Positions 11,051-39,988 of a stretch of DNA of 40,000 nucleotides are shown in pieces (position 1 is the stretch's first letter; each line of letters begins with the position of its first letter). A model generated the notes under the pieces. That model did no database searches and was not told where the DNA came from. It saw only the letters and a list, made by a program, of their open reading frames with translations. The stretch covers positions 5,653,989-5,693,988 of the forward strand of contig CM022668.1 of NCBI GenBank assembly GCA_012295275.1. The letters are read 5' to 3'. The position numbers were made by a program, and so were the translations under genes. The stretch is from Chrysomallon squamiferum (Eukaryota > Mollusca > Gastropoda > Neomphalida > Peltospiridae).

Positions 11051-11331
11051 CTGTCTAAGTAGTCTGTGTGTATATTAAAAACCAGCAAGACAAAGCAGTA
11101 ATCCCGTTTTATAACAGACACAAAGACATCTGAACAAATGAAATAAAACAATGAAATATGATAGCTGCTATACTTATCTTTTATCTGTTACCTTTGAGTA
11201 AATACACAAACAAATAAATTAATTAACAACAATACTACACAATAACAACAGAATATGAGTTCTAGAGAAGATAAAACTGACATAACTGAGGCTTGTATCA
11301 GAAGAGATGATTCATTGGCAGACTTAAGATG
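11051..11331. other. Intergenic spacer, nothing recognised
   Basis: Unique AT-rich sequence. Confidence 0.5.
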
Positions 11332-11413
11332 ATGAAGTTTGTTACTTTGATGAAACTTGCTTGTCCATCAGAATGAAGTTTGTTACTTTGATGAAACTTG
11401 CTTGTCTGTCAGA
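11332..11413. repeat. 41-bp direct tandem duplication
   Basis: Units 11332-11372 and 11373-11413 differ only at the CCA/TGT triplet near their ends (TTGTCCATCAGA against TTGTCTGTCAGA). A partial third unit, ATGAAGTTT, follows at 11414. Confidence 0.9.
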
Positions 11414-11602
11414 ATGAAGTTTATGATTTGTGGATGTTTTTCGAATGAACATGTTTTTTATGATGTTTACAAGCAGCTTGGGTTTATTTGATTGTTGCTG
11501 TCTGAGTGTGTTGAGTATTGATTTCATTACTCTGCTTACTTGCTGATCAGCAAGAGTTGTAGTTTGGATCAGGGTCATAGTTGTATCGTCTAAACTATTG
11601 TA

Positions 11603-11604
<2 letters not shown>

Positions 11605-11680
<76 letters not shown>

Positions 11681-11713
11681 GTCTGTCTGTCTGTCTCTCA
11701 CACACACACACAC
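11605..11713. repeat. Compound (TC)n(GTCT)n(CA)n microsatellite
   Basis: About 36 TC units, five GTCT units, then a short CA run. Ser-Leu and Arg-Glu open frames on both strands are artefacts. Confidence 0.95.
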
Positions 11714-12199
11714 TCTTCTCTTTCTCAATCTCTCAATCCAGTCACAGTTCTGTGTATGTTTTGTGCGAAAATCTTTATAGACACACAAACATAAACACAT
11801 TAGATAATCAATGTTTGGTCTGTTGTCTCTTCAGACTAATTTCATTGTTTTATTTTAATTTTATTTTGCCAAGTGTGTTTTGGTTTTTAGTCAAATAAAT
11901 GAAAACAGTGCTTTTACAGTCAGGAAAATAACATTATAGTCTTAGTGTGTGTTGTACCTTTTTCTTCTGTATGTAACTTTGTAAGTGTATATGTATGTAT
12001 TTTGTTTGTGTATGCATAGTGTGTGTCTGCATATTTATGTACATAAATGCATATGTATGCTATTTGAAATAAAACTTGTACAGCAACTAAAAGGAATTAA
12101 TATTATGTTAAAAATATTCAAGATGATTCATCTGCCATCTTGAACTGAGTCTCAGTACATCGACACTGAACAACTCCTCAGTCTTGTACACAGAGGTAG
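11714..12199. other. Intergenic, nothing recognised
   Basis: GTGT/TATG-rich patches around 11944-12060; no coding segment seen. Confidence 0.5.
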
Positions 12200-12281
12200 T
12201 TTGCAATGTATACATACATCAGTGTTGTTTGCATGTATACATACATCGATGTTGTTTGCATGTAGACATACATTGATGTTG
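12200..12281. repeat. 27-bp tandem repeat, three copies
   Basis: Units 12200-12227, 12228-12254 and 12255-12281 share TTTGCATGTA-ACATACAT and GTTG ends with scattered substitutions. Confidence 0.85.
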
Positions 12282-12800
12282 TTCCTCCATTTCCTGGCTT
12301 ACAGGACAGTTACATTTGTCTGTGAGAAACCAGTCACAGTCTTTGTTTGTGACAACCAATGTGCTAAGTTGTCTTATCTTGTTTGTTCAGCGGCCCTGGT
12401 CTTGAGTAATGGCTGCAAGTAATTAAATGTATTGGTGTCACAACCCTGTTAATATTACTTTTTGTATGTGACACCCCAGTGTGATTATATCAGTTTTATT
12501 CAATGTTAAATGCAGCTTTCAACTTCTGTTTTAACTTTACATGCTTAAATCTCGATTTTTGAAAAGAATGAGAGTTGTGTGTGGAGTTGAAGTTTTATTT
12601 TGACATTTTGACTCAGAAATAAATAAAATTTATGCCTGGAAGACATTTAATGTGAAATAAATTTAAATTATTTCCAGATGAAAGTAAATTAAATTTTATG
12701 TTTGATTTGTTATGTCTTTTAAATTAAATATAATGTACTTTTATGGCTTATTAAATAGCAATCATAATAAAAAAAAAATTCTCATTATTAAACAATATTG
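12282..12800. other. Intergenic, nothing recognised
   Basis: The 73-codon frame from 12201 covers the 27-bp repeat plus unique sequence and lacks family motifs, so it is not called. Confidence 0.45.
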
Positions 12801-12802
12801 TA

Positions 12803-13195
12803 CAATTTGTTTGTATAAAATTAAATGTAATACAGTATTATTACAGTATTACTACTACTATTATTACTGGTTCTACTTCTACTAATTACTAATTCTAATA
12901 CTTCAGCTACTGCTATTATTACTAATTCTTTTGCATAAAACTAAATGTAATACAATATTACTACTACTATTATTACTGGTACTACTTCTACTATTATTAC
13001 TAATTCTACTACTACTACTGCTATTATTACTAAGTTTACTACTACTTTGCTATTACCTACTACTGCTACTACTACTATTACAGCTACTACTACTACTTCT
13101 TCTACTGAGAATAACAGTAGTATTAGTAGTCATAGCAATACTACTACTATTACTACAACAACTACTTCTGCTGTTACTGCTATGGTTAGACAAGA
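12803..13195. repeat. CTA/TTA triplet-rich region with 120-bp duplication
   Basis: TTGTATAAAATTAAATGTAA at 12811 recurs as TTGCATAAAACTAAATGTAA at 12931, each followed by ACTACTACTATTATTACTGG. Degenerate CTA/ATT/CTG triplets continue to about 13190. The poly-Leu open frame is a repeat artefact. Confidence 0.85.
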
Positions 13196-13199
13196 AATA

Positions 13200-16149
13200 A
13201 GATAAATAACTGATTGTTTAATTTTACTCGTTTTTCATTTTGAAATGTATTAATTTTCGTCCACTGTTTTCTTCTGTTCTTTCTTTTTTTTCTGCTAGCT
13301 TGTATTAGTCATCACGTCACTCTGATAACTACAGTAAATATTTGGCTGTGATGTTGTCAGAGTCGGTGTTGAGGTAATTTCTTCTGTTTGAATCTGCTGA
13401 GACTAGAATAGAACGGTTTAGAGATGCTGTCTTTCATAACTGGGTTCACTCATCAGAAATGTATAAAAAAAAAAAAAACTTTGTGTCTACTTTTGTATCT
13501 TTTTGCTTTACAGACATTCATTTATGGGTGTGTCTGAACATGTGTACTTGTGTAAAACCTTCTTAGAAGAAATATATATATATATATACTTCTAATCTTA
13601 GTAGTTTTTTTTCTTTTTTCTTCGAATGTATTTTCTTTTCCTCCCAAATATATCTTTTTTTTTCTTCTTGAAGCTCATTTATATATGCATATGTCTTTAT
13701 GTAAATACATAATTATACCTGCCTTGTTTGTATATATGCTTATATGAGTTTATAAACTTACAGAGAATACCTACATACATATATACATACAGATGCAACA
13801 CACCCATACACTTGTACACATACAAAACAAACACACACACACATGACACATATAACAAATTAAATAAAACTATGTTTCCAGAGATGTACATATACACAAA
13901 ATATTTACATCTACAAACATTTTTTTCTCAAAGATCCACTGCTACTATTACTTAGGGACATAAAATGTTAACATTCCCAACCCACCCCAAAAAAAACTCT
14001 GTTGTATACAATATCTTACACATTTTAAAAGTAAAGGTTGTAAGATTAAAAAGTTGTCATTAAAACTTTATCAGTTCATTCATTACAAACCTCCCCAGGG
14101 TTAAATGAATGTAACTTCCTTACGTGATTTTCATTTTTACCTTGATGGTCACCATGACAACATGTCCTTGGGTTTAATACCTGGAGCAAAGTGTGACTGT
14201 GGATGATGTTCATGTAAATATGCATTCATCATTATAACATTCATCATTTCTCTCTTTTTCAATTTCACTCACTCTGTCGTTCTTTCTCTTTCATTCTTTC
14301 TTTCATTCTTTCTTTTCTGTCTTTTTCTGACTCATTGTTTTGCTCTCTCTCTTTTTCCCTCAAATTCTTTCTCTTTTTCTTTGATTCTCTATTTCTTTCC
14401 ATCATTCTTTTTTTTCCTGACTCTTTCTCTCTCTCTCTGTCCCCCCCACTCTCTCTCTCCCTCCCACATACACATACTTACACAAAATATTTTCTCAAAG
14501 GAACATAACTGAAAAACATTTTTGAACCAATTCTCATGTCACATAAATTCTGTCCCTTTTTCATTCCTTTGCACAATAGCTTTTTCAAACATAACAATCA
14601 AACATATTAGACCTCTACCAATAAATCTGTCATAACTGCACATTCAGTTTAAATATGTATTATTTCACTGCTATAGCCATATTCTCGTACACAAATGCAT
14701 GGGCAGTTAATATCAGGATTGTATGTGACCTCATTACTTCAATTCTTTCTGCCTAAATTCAGTTTCTAAACCACTGGGCATTCTTAATTTTAGTTTTATT
14801 GCCAGTTGTTAGGTTCATGTTTAATTTTCTTTCAGTATATCTCGTTTCCTGGACTGAAAAAATGTTTACCTGTGTCACACCTGTGTGAATTAACCTGACT
14901 CAGCAGTATATCATTACCTGTCGTTACAGTGTTTTATCTTTTAAACAATTTGTTTAATATATTAATAATAATAATAATAATACCGTATTATTAAAAAAAA
15001 TATATGAATTTTCTATTTTAATTATAAATAAATGATGACAGGAAAAGTAGTTGTCTTTGCATTGTCCTGAAGGAAAAACAAAAATAAATATATATATAAT
15101 AAATTGTCAGATAAAACTAAGAAATAATAAATACTATTACAGAGATTATTCTGATTCTTTATCTTATTTTCATTCTGGTATAATAAATAAACAGATATTA
15201 TTTTTATAATAATAAAAATAGTAATAACAATAGTATATTAATAATATAATAAGATTTGTAAAAACAAAAAAAATTAAAACAGACAGACAGATGTCCCATC
15301 TCTCTAAGACTCTGTCTGACTCTCTGTCTCTCTGTCTGTCTGTCTGTGTGTTTCTCTCTCAGGTTCATGATGTGTTCAAGACAGATAATGTTCAAATCTC
15401 CGTGACAACTGATTGATTATAAAAATGCACAGAGGAGAACGATTATGGCTGATAATTTCCGAATGAAAAGCCCTCTTTTGTCTGCCAGAAGACATTGATA
15501 TAAATACATGCCCTTCAGTCATGCTCCACTGAATTTACAGTTGGCTGCACAGATGGAATTTCACAGGGTCAACATTCTTGTATTTCTTGCTAGGGTTGGT
15601 GGGAGGGTATGTCCCCCCCCCATCAGAGACATCAATTTACTGGTCAGTACTACATTGTCTTCAAGATAAAATTAAATTTATTTTATTCTTATTAAATAAT
15701 GAAATTTATTAATATATTTATTTATTTTTTTAAATTAAATATCTTGAACTGAATGTAGATTCAATTTCAGGATTTAAAAAAAAAAAAATTGTTTTATTTA
15801 TTTAAAAAAAAAAACTAAACAAAAAAATATGTGAACTCCTGTCACTATAAAGATCTGGTAAAGATCGTGTAGATAATGAGAAAGACGTGGTGACTTTGTG
15901 TGGGTCTGGAACCCATCAGGTAGATTTACCATCCACTGACAACTCCAGGTGGATTCAGTTTCCACTGACACCATAAGCTGGAGGAGCTATTACCTATCAC
16001 TTGCTGGATTTGTTTGTTCACTACCCTTGACTCCATGCACTGCATGTCATACAAACATGCAAGCTTCACAACATATGCAATCAGTTATCATCATTCCCTT
16101 AGAAAATTGCACCACAAGTGTTCAACAGGGCAGTGTTTAAAATATGACT

Positions 16150-16150
<1 letters not shown>
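13200..16150. other. Intergenic, no gene recognised
   Basis: Contains (TA)n at about 13571-13588, a CT/TTTC-rich block at 14247-14465, (AAT)n near 14962-14981, a GTCT/CTCT patch at 15298-15360 and a C9 run at 15613-15621. A cluster of ACCTGTGT-like motifs lies at 14867-14930, resembling the arrays further right. Confidence 0.5.
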
Positions 16151-16160
<10 letters not shown>

Positions 16161-16181
<21 letters not shown>

Positions 16182-16182
16182 C

Positions 16183-16228
<46 letters not shown>

Positions 16229-16304
16229 GAAAGAAAGAGAGAGAGAGAGAGAGACGTTTGAATCTTTTACTTTCGAATTTTTCATTTATTTTGAGAGTGA
16301 GAGT

Positions 16305-16338
<34 letters not shown>

Positions 16339-16374
16339 CATTATTTCAGTCTTTTGCTTTAGAATTTTTCATTT

Positions 16375-16416
<42 letters not shown>
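16161..16416. repeat. Compound (GA)n(GACA)n(GA)n and (GT)n microsatellites
   Basis: (GA)10, about 11 GACA units and further GA at 16161-16254; a second GA patch near 16317-16339; (GT)n at 16379-16416. The motif TCTTTTxCTTTxGAATTTTTC, with ATTTATTTT after it, is repeated after both GA patches (about 16264 and 16352), so the block was duplicated locally. Confidence 0.9.
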
Positions 16417-16417
<1 letters not shown>

Positions 16418-16891
16418 CTATACATACACTTATCAGTTATTAATTAGGATGTTTCTTAAAATGTTTGAACAACAAATCAGCTCTATAGTAGACTGTTTCT
16501 AACCCACCTCTGATAATTTCAACGAGGAACAATTTACCTGTTTTGAAATCGATAATAAATATTTTTTTTTATTCCATCAAAGATTTCTCTGTTCATCAGC
16601 TTTATTTTCTTCTGCATCACTGGATTTTACATGAAAAACATTTTAAGTTTATCACTGTCACAGCATCAGTTAAATTAATTACAAACATCAGCAGTCATTA
16701 GGCTCTTTGTGAAAAAACACACATTTTACTGACTGGTTGTAAAGAAAGTACTTTTATTTTTAAGTACCTGTAATAGAAGGGCATTTACTGTTTTACTGAG
16801 AATGAACTGTATCTGTGTGGACTAAGTCATGCATCAGGCTTTGGTAGTTTTGTCCACAAAGTGTAAATGCAGTTGAGTTTCTGAGTTTTGT
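16417..16891. other. Intergenic, nothing recognised
   Basis: Unique AT-rich sequence up to the left end of the next element. Confidence 0.5.
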
Positions 16892-17180
16892 TATAGGGTC
16901 ATTCTGTGTCAAATCACCCAATGGTTTAAACCTGACTGTCTCAGATTTTTATAAAACTTGGTATACCTGTTGACTGGGATCCCAATCAGACCAGTGGTGT
17001 GAGAGATATGGCCCACCAAATTTTGAGATTTTTGGCAAAAATGTGTGTGACCACCAACCTTAGAACCCTCATATCTCAGGAACTACTGGGCCAATCTTCA
17101 TAAAATTGGTATTGTTAGAAAGGCAAAATGACAATGATTCCAAATCTGGCATTCCAAATTTGGAAAATATTGGAGTACCT

Positions 17181-17193
17181 TGACCTTTGACCT
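17181..17193 (-). promoter_or_regulatory. Perfect DR1 nuclear-receptor-type site inside the transposon
   Basis: TGACCTTTGACCT is AGGTCA repeated with one-base spacing on the minus strand, the RXR/HNF4 class of site. More TGACCTT half sites follow to 17246. Similarity only; no evidence of use. Confidence 0.4.
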
Positions 17194-17461
17194 TTGCTAT
17201 GACCTTGAAATTGACCATGTGGATCACGTGACCTTGAAATGACCTTTATTGAAATTTAATCTCCCACATGTTAACTAAAACATATAAAAGTTTCCTGGGT
17301 GTAATATTTTTTGTTTAGCCACAATATAGATTTAAAAAATGCACATATGTGAAAATAACACCTTTTCAGCCATTAACATCTGATTAACTAAAACCTGAAT
17401 GATCAATTCTGGATGCTAGGAATCATCATCTCTCTTGATCATCGAGTAAGACATTGTAGGC

Positions 17462-17739
17462 CTACATGTATGCATAAAGTTCACATAAATTTGAGAGAAC
17501 TAGGTGTTTCTGATGCTTAACCTTCTCACCATCTTTGTTTCAAATGCTCACTGTAATATATATACTCCCAGACATATTCTACTGTTCTCATCACTTTCAT
17601 AAAATTGGATTATTTCCTCCTTCAATTCATTTGACAGAACTTTCCCTTGTTTCTTATCACAGAGGGATAGAATCACTTTCTCTTTCTTCAACACACAGCT
17701 TTTTTCAATAAGGTAATTTGTTGTTTCAAATTCATTCAT
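17462..17739 (-). pseudogene. Remnant of a transposon-encoded protein, frameshifted
   Basis: Read from ATG at 17739 the frame gives MNEFETTNYLIEKS, LSNELKEEIIQFYESD and ENSRICLG, then ends at 17548. Shifting frame recovers DGEKVKHQKHLVLSNLCELY followed by AYM and a stop at 17462-17464. The pattern FYxxDxxSR...G followed by GxKVxxQKxLxLxNLxELY is one I recall from uncharacterised repetitive proteins of many invertebrates; that comparison is from memory. The stops and frameshift mean no full protein is made. Confidence 0.6.
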
Positions 17740-17879
17740 TGTCCTTTCAATGGTAAAGGGTGACAAAATCGAGATTTTTTTTTGGGGTGATTTGACATGG
17801 AATGACCCTATAGCAGTAGTAAAAAGGCACTAGTGTTGTTTCGAATCATTACAACAAGTATGTAGTCTTATTTCGAACA

Positions 17880-18118
17880 GATTTAGTATAATTCCAAAAT
17901 AAACTACTGCTACTAGTACTACTACAGCTATCACTGCTACTACTACTAAAACAACTACTACAGCTATTGCTGCTATTACTACTAATACTATTATAGCTAT
18001 TGCTGCTATACTACTGTTATTACTATAACTACTACTACTATTATTAATACTATTACTACTTCAACTGCAACTACTATTACTACTAGTACTACTACAACCA
18101 TAACTACTTTTGTTATAT
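17880..18118. repeat. Degenerate CTA/ACT triplet region
   Basis: About 240 bp of imperfect ACT/TAC/GCT triplets resembling the 12.8-13.2 kb tract. Confidence 0.85.
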
Positions 18119-18299
18119 AAAACATTTTATCATTTGTGTTTTTTGTTTATTCTTTAAATAAATAATAAAAAAATAAATAAAAAAAAAATAAATAAAATTA
18201 AATACTCAGTCATCATTTATTTTCCTTAAACATCCACTCCACACCTTCTCCTGTTTCTCTCACCTGAGCAAAATAACACAAAGCTTTATTGCCACACCC

Positions 18300-19440
18300 A
18301 GATGTATACTATCAGTGGATATTCAACATTACAGGTCTTGTATATGTCAGTGTCATCAGGTATTTCACCTGGCTGAATGGATACCTGTATAAATCAGAAC
18401 CAGTTAGGTGAGCTTACAGGTAAAAAATGTCCTTTATTATTGCTTAATGTGGCTAGATAACTCACCTGTATGATGTCAAACCTGTCATGAATTAGGTAGA
18501 CAGAAGGTAAATATCTCTGTCAGGCAATATTATGATGAGATATTTTACCTTGTATGATGTCATAACTGTATCGAACTACATAGATGAAAGGTATTTTACC
18601 TGTGTGATATCATAACTGTAATGAATTATGTATATGAAAAGTATGCATGATGTCATAACTGTAATGAATGAGGTAGACAAAAGGTAATTATTTCTATAAT
18701 GGAATATTATGATGAGATATTTTACCTGTGTGATGTCATAACTAATGAATTAGGTAGATGGAAGGTAAATATCTGTATCATAGAAGATTATAATGACATA
18801 TTTTACCTATATATGATTTCCTAACTGTAATATATTTGATGAGATAACAGATCAAATTTAAGTGTTAATTAATATTATAAATGTTTTTTGAACCTCTGTG
18901 ATTTTGTAGGTTTAATTAAGTAGGTGAAATGAAAGGTAAAATTTCTGTTAGTGAAAACAATGAGCATATATGTTTTATCTGTTTGATTTCTTACCTGTAA
19001 TAAATTAAGATGAAAGTAAAAATTCAGTCTTATTGAAGATTATGACCATTTTTTTTTTTTATCACAATACTTTCATACCTGTAATAAAAAAACTGAAAGA
19101 AAAATTCACTTCTGCAATTTCTTAACAAATTAGGCAAACTGCAGGTGAAAGATTAACTATATTTAAATATTGTACCTGTCTGTAATTACACCTGATCAAA
19201 GGTAAATGTTTGTGTATTCTGTGACAAGATAATTAAAATGCACTACCTGTAAAAATTACCTTGTCTAAAAATCCTTTAATTACTCTGAAGTATTGTTTGA
19301 GTAACATCTTACCTGTGTGATGTCACAACAATGGTACCTGTTAGGTAACTGACAGGTGAGGTAACAGATAATGAATGGCTTGTAGGTGAGGTTGACACTA
19401 AGGAAGCAAAAATCACAGGTAAAATGTCTTTCTCACTTTT
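18300..19440. repeat. Degenerate minisatellite, block 1, ACCTGT-rich
   Basis: Units of irregular length (roughly 60-130 bp) recur with the order TATTTTACCTGTGTGATGTC, ATAACTGTAATGAATTAGGT, then AGA-AAAGGTAAATAT (copies near 18465, 18545, 18595, 18650, 18720, fading later). TGATGTCA recurs at least five times. Within the block ACCTG or CAGGT occurs about 19 times by eye. Confidence 0.7.
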
Positions 19441-19682
19441 CATGCTATACTTTTAAATGAACGTCTGAAAATAAGGTAAAATTTGCTAAAGATATTCTCA
19501 CAATTAGAAAAACTGCATAATGTCTAATGCATGACAGATGAAAAAAACATACTTACTGTAACAGTTTCTTATTTAAATAGATCACCATCATTACTAGAGA
19601 TGTAGAGTAATATGTGACAAAGCTTAATGAAAACTACTTTTATACAATAATTAAGTAAAATAAACATGCTACATTGTTAAAA
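19441..19682. other. Spacer, nothing recognised
   Basis: AT-rich with no array pattern. Confidence 0.45.
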
Positions 19683-19684
19683 TG

Positions 19685-19745
<61 letters not shown>

Positions 19746-19867
19746 TTTATTTTTATTATTACTTCTACTGTTATTATTGTAGTCGCATTAATACTAGTAG
19801 TAGTAGTGGTAGTGGTATTATACTTTTTATCATCATCATCATCATTATTATAATTATTATTATTATT

Positions 19868-19908
<41 letters not shown>

Positions 19909-19952
19909 TCATACTCAGTTTTTAGAAACACACACACACACACACACACACA
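19683..19952. repeat. Compound (ATT)n, (ATC)n and (AC)n microsatellites
   Basis: ATT units to about 19760, AGT/GGT triplets, CAT/ATC units at 19830-19909 and AC units at 19928-19952. Open frames of poly-Tyr, Ile or Asp are artefacts. Confidence 0.93.
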
Positions 19953-20649
19953 ATTTGTTGTGTCTGTAAATGTTCTTTTGTAAAAATGTTAGGAAAAACT
20001 AGGAAGGGCTATAAATGCTATATTTATACGTAAACACTTAAAATGTCATTACATAATTCATTGTCATTCTACTTCAATAACCATATAAAAATATACCTTG
20101 CAGATGACAATATCATAAATTATTTGAATAGGGTTAAAGAAAAAAAAAGCTTTAGAACAAACATGACTGATAGTAAAATTACTGTTCTGTGTGCTGTTTT
20201 GTCAGGGTGTGGTTTTTTGGTGCAGTTTTGATTTGGTACGGTTTTGTCAGTGCACAAATATGTTCACTTATCTGCATATATTTAATATCCACCCATCTGT
20301 ACAAAAAAAAAGTGTATATATGAACTAAATATTTGAGCAATTTACATGTATACTCACATATACATAATATATAATAGACATACTCTCAATGACATGCACA
20401 TAATATACAATAGACATACTCTCGGTGATATACACATAATATACACCTACATAGAGAAAAACATAAAATGTACATAAACACACACCTTCACACTAAAACA
20501 TGCATTCACAAACATATATATATATATCACAAACAGGTAATGACAATATGTAGAAAAAAATGTAATGTACACAACAAGACATGTTCATTCAAACAAAATA
20601 AACATAAATACACACAAAAGATGAAACATACAAATCTACAGATATATCT
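19953..20649. other. AT-rich spacer, nothing recognised
   Basis: Includes near-duplicate phrases CATAATATA-AATAGACATACTCTC at about 20363 and 20399. Confidence 0.45.

Positions 20650-20702
<53 letters not shown>
20650..20702. repeat. (GT)n microsatellite
   Basis: About 25 GT units without interruption. Confidence 0.95.
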
Positions 20703-20705
<3 letters not shown>

Positions 20706-20759
20706 GGCTATGCACACTGATTTTTTAATATTTACCTATATATTTTTTTGGTACCTAAT

Positions 20760-21850
20760 TAAATTAGGAAATTTTACAGGTGACAAAACAAACATATCAC
20801 TGTTTGTGAATAATTTACCTGTGTTAATTTATGCCTTTGACCTTAGGTTGAAATGAATAATAATAACATTATCTAGTCACTTTCATAGGTGAGACATAAA
20901 ATATATTACGATGTTCATTTTACCTTACAAATATACCTGTACTATTTTATACCTTCATGTGACAGGTAATGAGTTGGTTCATATTAGAGGTGAATAATGA
21001 ATATGAATGTTACAGGTGCACCCACACAAATCATGAATATTTTACCTGAATTACTTCACACCTGTACACTTGAGGTAATACCGAGTTGATTAATATTATG
21101 GCTAAAGTACACATTTGTTAATTCTGAAATTTTTTATTTTGAATTATTTTTTATATCTGTATGTTCAAAGTATTATTGATGTTGTTAATGATTACAGATA
21201 GTAAATAATGTTTTATTTACTTTGAATTATGTTAGAGATAGCACTGAATTTTTTTAGTTAATATAAATATTACAGGTAAAAATAAATTTCAAGTACTGTG
21301 TATATATATTCTGATATTTTACTTGAATTGTTTCCTCCCTGTATGTTAGTTAATTATAGATGAAAAATAAACTTCACAAATATTCAGAATTATGTTTCAA
21401 ATACTATATATATATGTTCTGAATATTTTACCTGGATAGTTTCATACCTGTATCTATTGTGTAATATTGAAAGAACTTATGTAATATTAAAGATAAAAGT
21501 ATTTCAAGTTTTGCCTAGATTATTTCAAACCTGTAACTTAGAGGTAACACTGAAAGACGTTAGGTAACATTACAGGTAACATTAGGTAATAATGCAGGTG
21601 AAAATAGCTGCAAGCTGATGCAGGTAAATTGACATATCACTGACAGGAATTGTTTCATACCTGTATGTTCAAGGTAATACTGAAAAAAAGGTAATAATAC
21701 TAATATTGACATTAAAAATACACTTGTATCAAGGTAAACACATAGTCTGAATATTGTTACTTTAATTAGTTCATACCTGTAAATTTTACTTAGCAGTGAT
21801 TATGTTTGAGGTAATATTGATAGAATTTATGCAACATTGGAGGCAAAAAG
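20760..21850. repeat. Degenerate minisatellite, block 2, ACCTGT/ACAGGT-rich
   Basis: A related array with units near 150 bp: GAATATTTTACCTG-AT, TTTCATACCTGTATGTT, AGGTAATA-TGA, TTATGTAATATTA-AG. Clear copies start near 21044, 21310, 21420, 21515, 21645 and 21755. About 16 ACCTG or CAGGT motifs by eye, many as CAGGTAA or its reverse. Confidence 0.65.
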
Positions 21851-22720
21851 TAGTTCAAGTTATGAGAAATAAATAGATAGATAGATAAACTGATAGATAT
21901 GCGTGTTCAGAAACAGATAAACATACAGAACAAAATAGTGCAATTACATACATAATATCTACATACTTGTGTGTGTATGTACTTTAGATATACTAACATA
22001 TAAGCACATACACACACACACACACAATAAAATACACAATAAACAAACATATTTACAATGGATAAACTTGCAAACACACAAATCTGAAATAACCAATGTT
22101 TTTTCACCTTATTAGCAAGCTAAAACTTTAACCACAACACAATATAATCACTAACCGACAAACGTTACAAAATAATCTTTAAAAAAACAACAAAAAAAAC
22201 CTATATAACAAAAATCAGTTTTCTTCTTACCACAGCACATTTCAGCTCCATCTTAAACCTCACCCATCCTTGGTTTCTAATTTGTCACTAAAAACAACTC
22301 AGATATATATATACACACACACTGTTACATACAGGCCGTATCCAACTTCTGCGTAGTCACACACATACGTCTGGTACAAGCTGTCGCATGCAGACACTTT
22401 TCTTACTGCATACCACTCGGCAACAGTGCGGATTAAATCTATTGTTCTTCTGTGGATGGGAATACGAAAAGAAATCTCGCCTATTGTCACACACATAAGT
22501 TTTGTGGATTAACTCATTTAGCCACAGTGGGGCTGGAAAATGTCCAATGAAGCATGAAGGGGTTTGTGGGTATTAACAGACATTTTGACATTTTTTCAGT
22601 AAAAACTGGGAAGGGACAAATTTTCGTGTGGTCAGAGTGAGAGTTATGTTAAACGTTGTCGAGATTTGATTTGAAAAAAATCATTGACCTAGTTGTTGTT
22701 TGTTGCATATACAAAACAAA
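21851..22720. other. Region upstream of the villin-like start codon
   Basis: Contains a short (CA)n at about 22009-22026 and a patch at 22330-22490 with more CpG than its surroundings. No TATA box at a clear position. A T-rich tract ending TTTTTTCAG at 22591-22599 could be an acceptor for an upstream non-coding exon. Promoter not placed. Confidence 0.4.
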
Positions 22721-39587
<16,867 letters not shown>

Positions 39588-39939
39588 GTGAGTCTGTCTG
39601 TCTGTCTGTTAATCTTTCAGTATTTCAGTTGGTAATACATTATTTTATATTATAATAATAATAGCTGTAATAGGTGTGTGTGGATGTGTGAGTGCTTATA
39701 TGTGTGTGTGTGTGTGTATGTGTCTGCAGGCATGTGTCTGTATATGTTTTTATTTATTTATGCCTGAGCATTTGTGCATTTCTGTGTAAATGTGTGTGTT
39801 TATGTGTGTTTATATTTTTACATGACCATGCCATACTTCAAGTGAAAGAAAGACAGAAAATATATGAAAGAAAAAAGTTAAAGAGAAGATAGAGATAAAG
39901 AGATAGATGTAGAGAGAGAGAGAAAAAAAAAAGAGATAT

Positions 39940-39988
<49 letters not shown>

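Larger units (their letters stand above)
16892..17812. mobile_element. DNA transposon derivative with 28-bp terminal inverted repeats
   Basis: The left end 16892-16919 (TATAGGGTCATTC...) is the inverse of 17785-17812 at 26 of 28 bases. TATA at both outer edges may be the target duplication, or only TA with a longer repeat. The interior is less AT-rich than its flanks, with repeated TGACCTT motifs (17178-17246) and a decayed minus-strand coding remnant starting near the right end. At 0.92 kb it looks like an internally deleted, non-autonomous copy. Superfamily not assigned. Confidence 0.8.

Noticed and set aside
11342-11800. Minus-strand Arg-Glu-rich open frame
   Set aside because: Created by the (TC)n/(GTCT)n microsatellite and a 41-bp duplication.
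12201-12422. 73-codon plus-strand open frame
   Set aside because: Its first third is a 27-bp tandem repeat and the rest shows no known motif or splice support.
15418-15490. TATAAAA-like box followed by a 17-codon ATG frame
   Set aside because: The frame is very short, has no donor site and AT-rich TATA words are common here.
22330-22500. tRNA-derived SINE on the minus strand, from a TTGCCGAGTGGTATGCAG A-box-like string
   Set aside because: No B-box at the right distance and no tail or target duplication; similarity is to a single short string.
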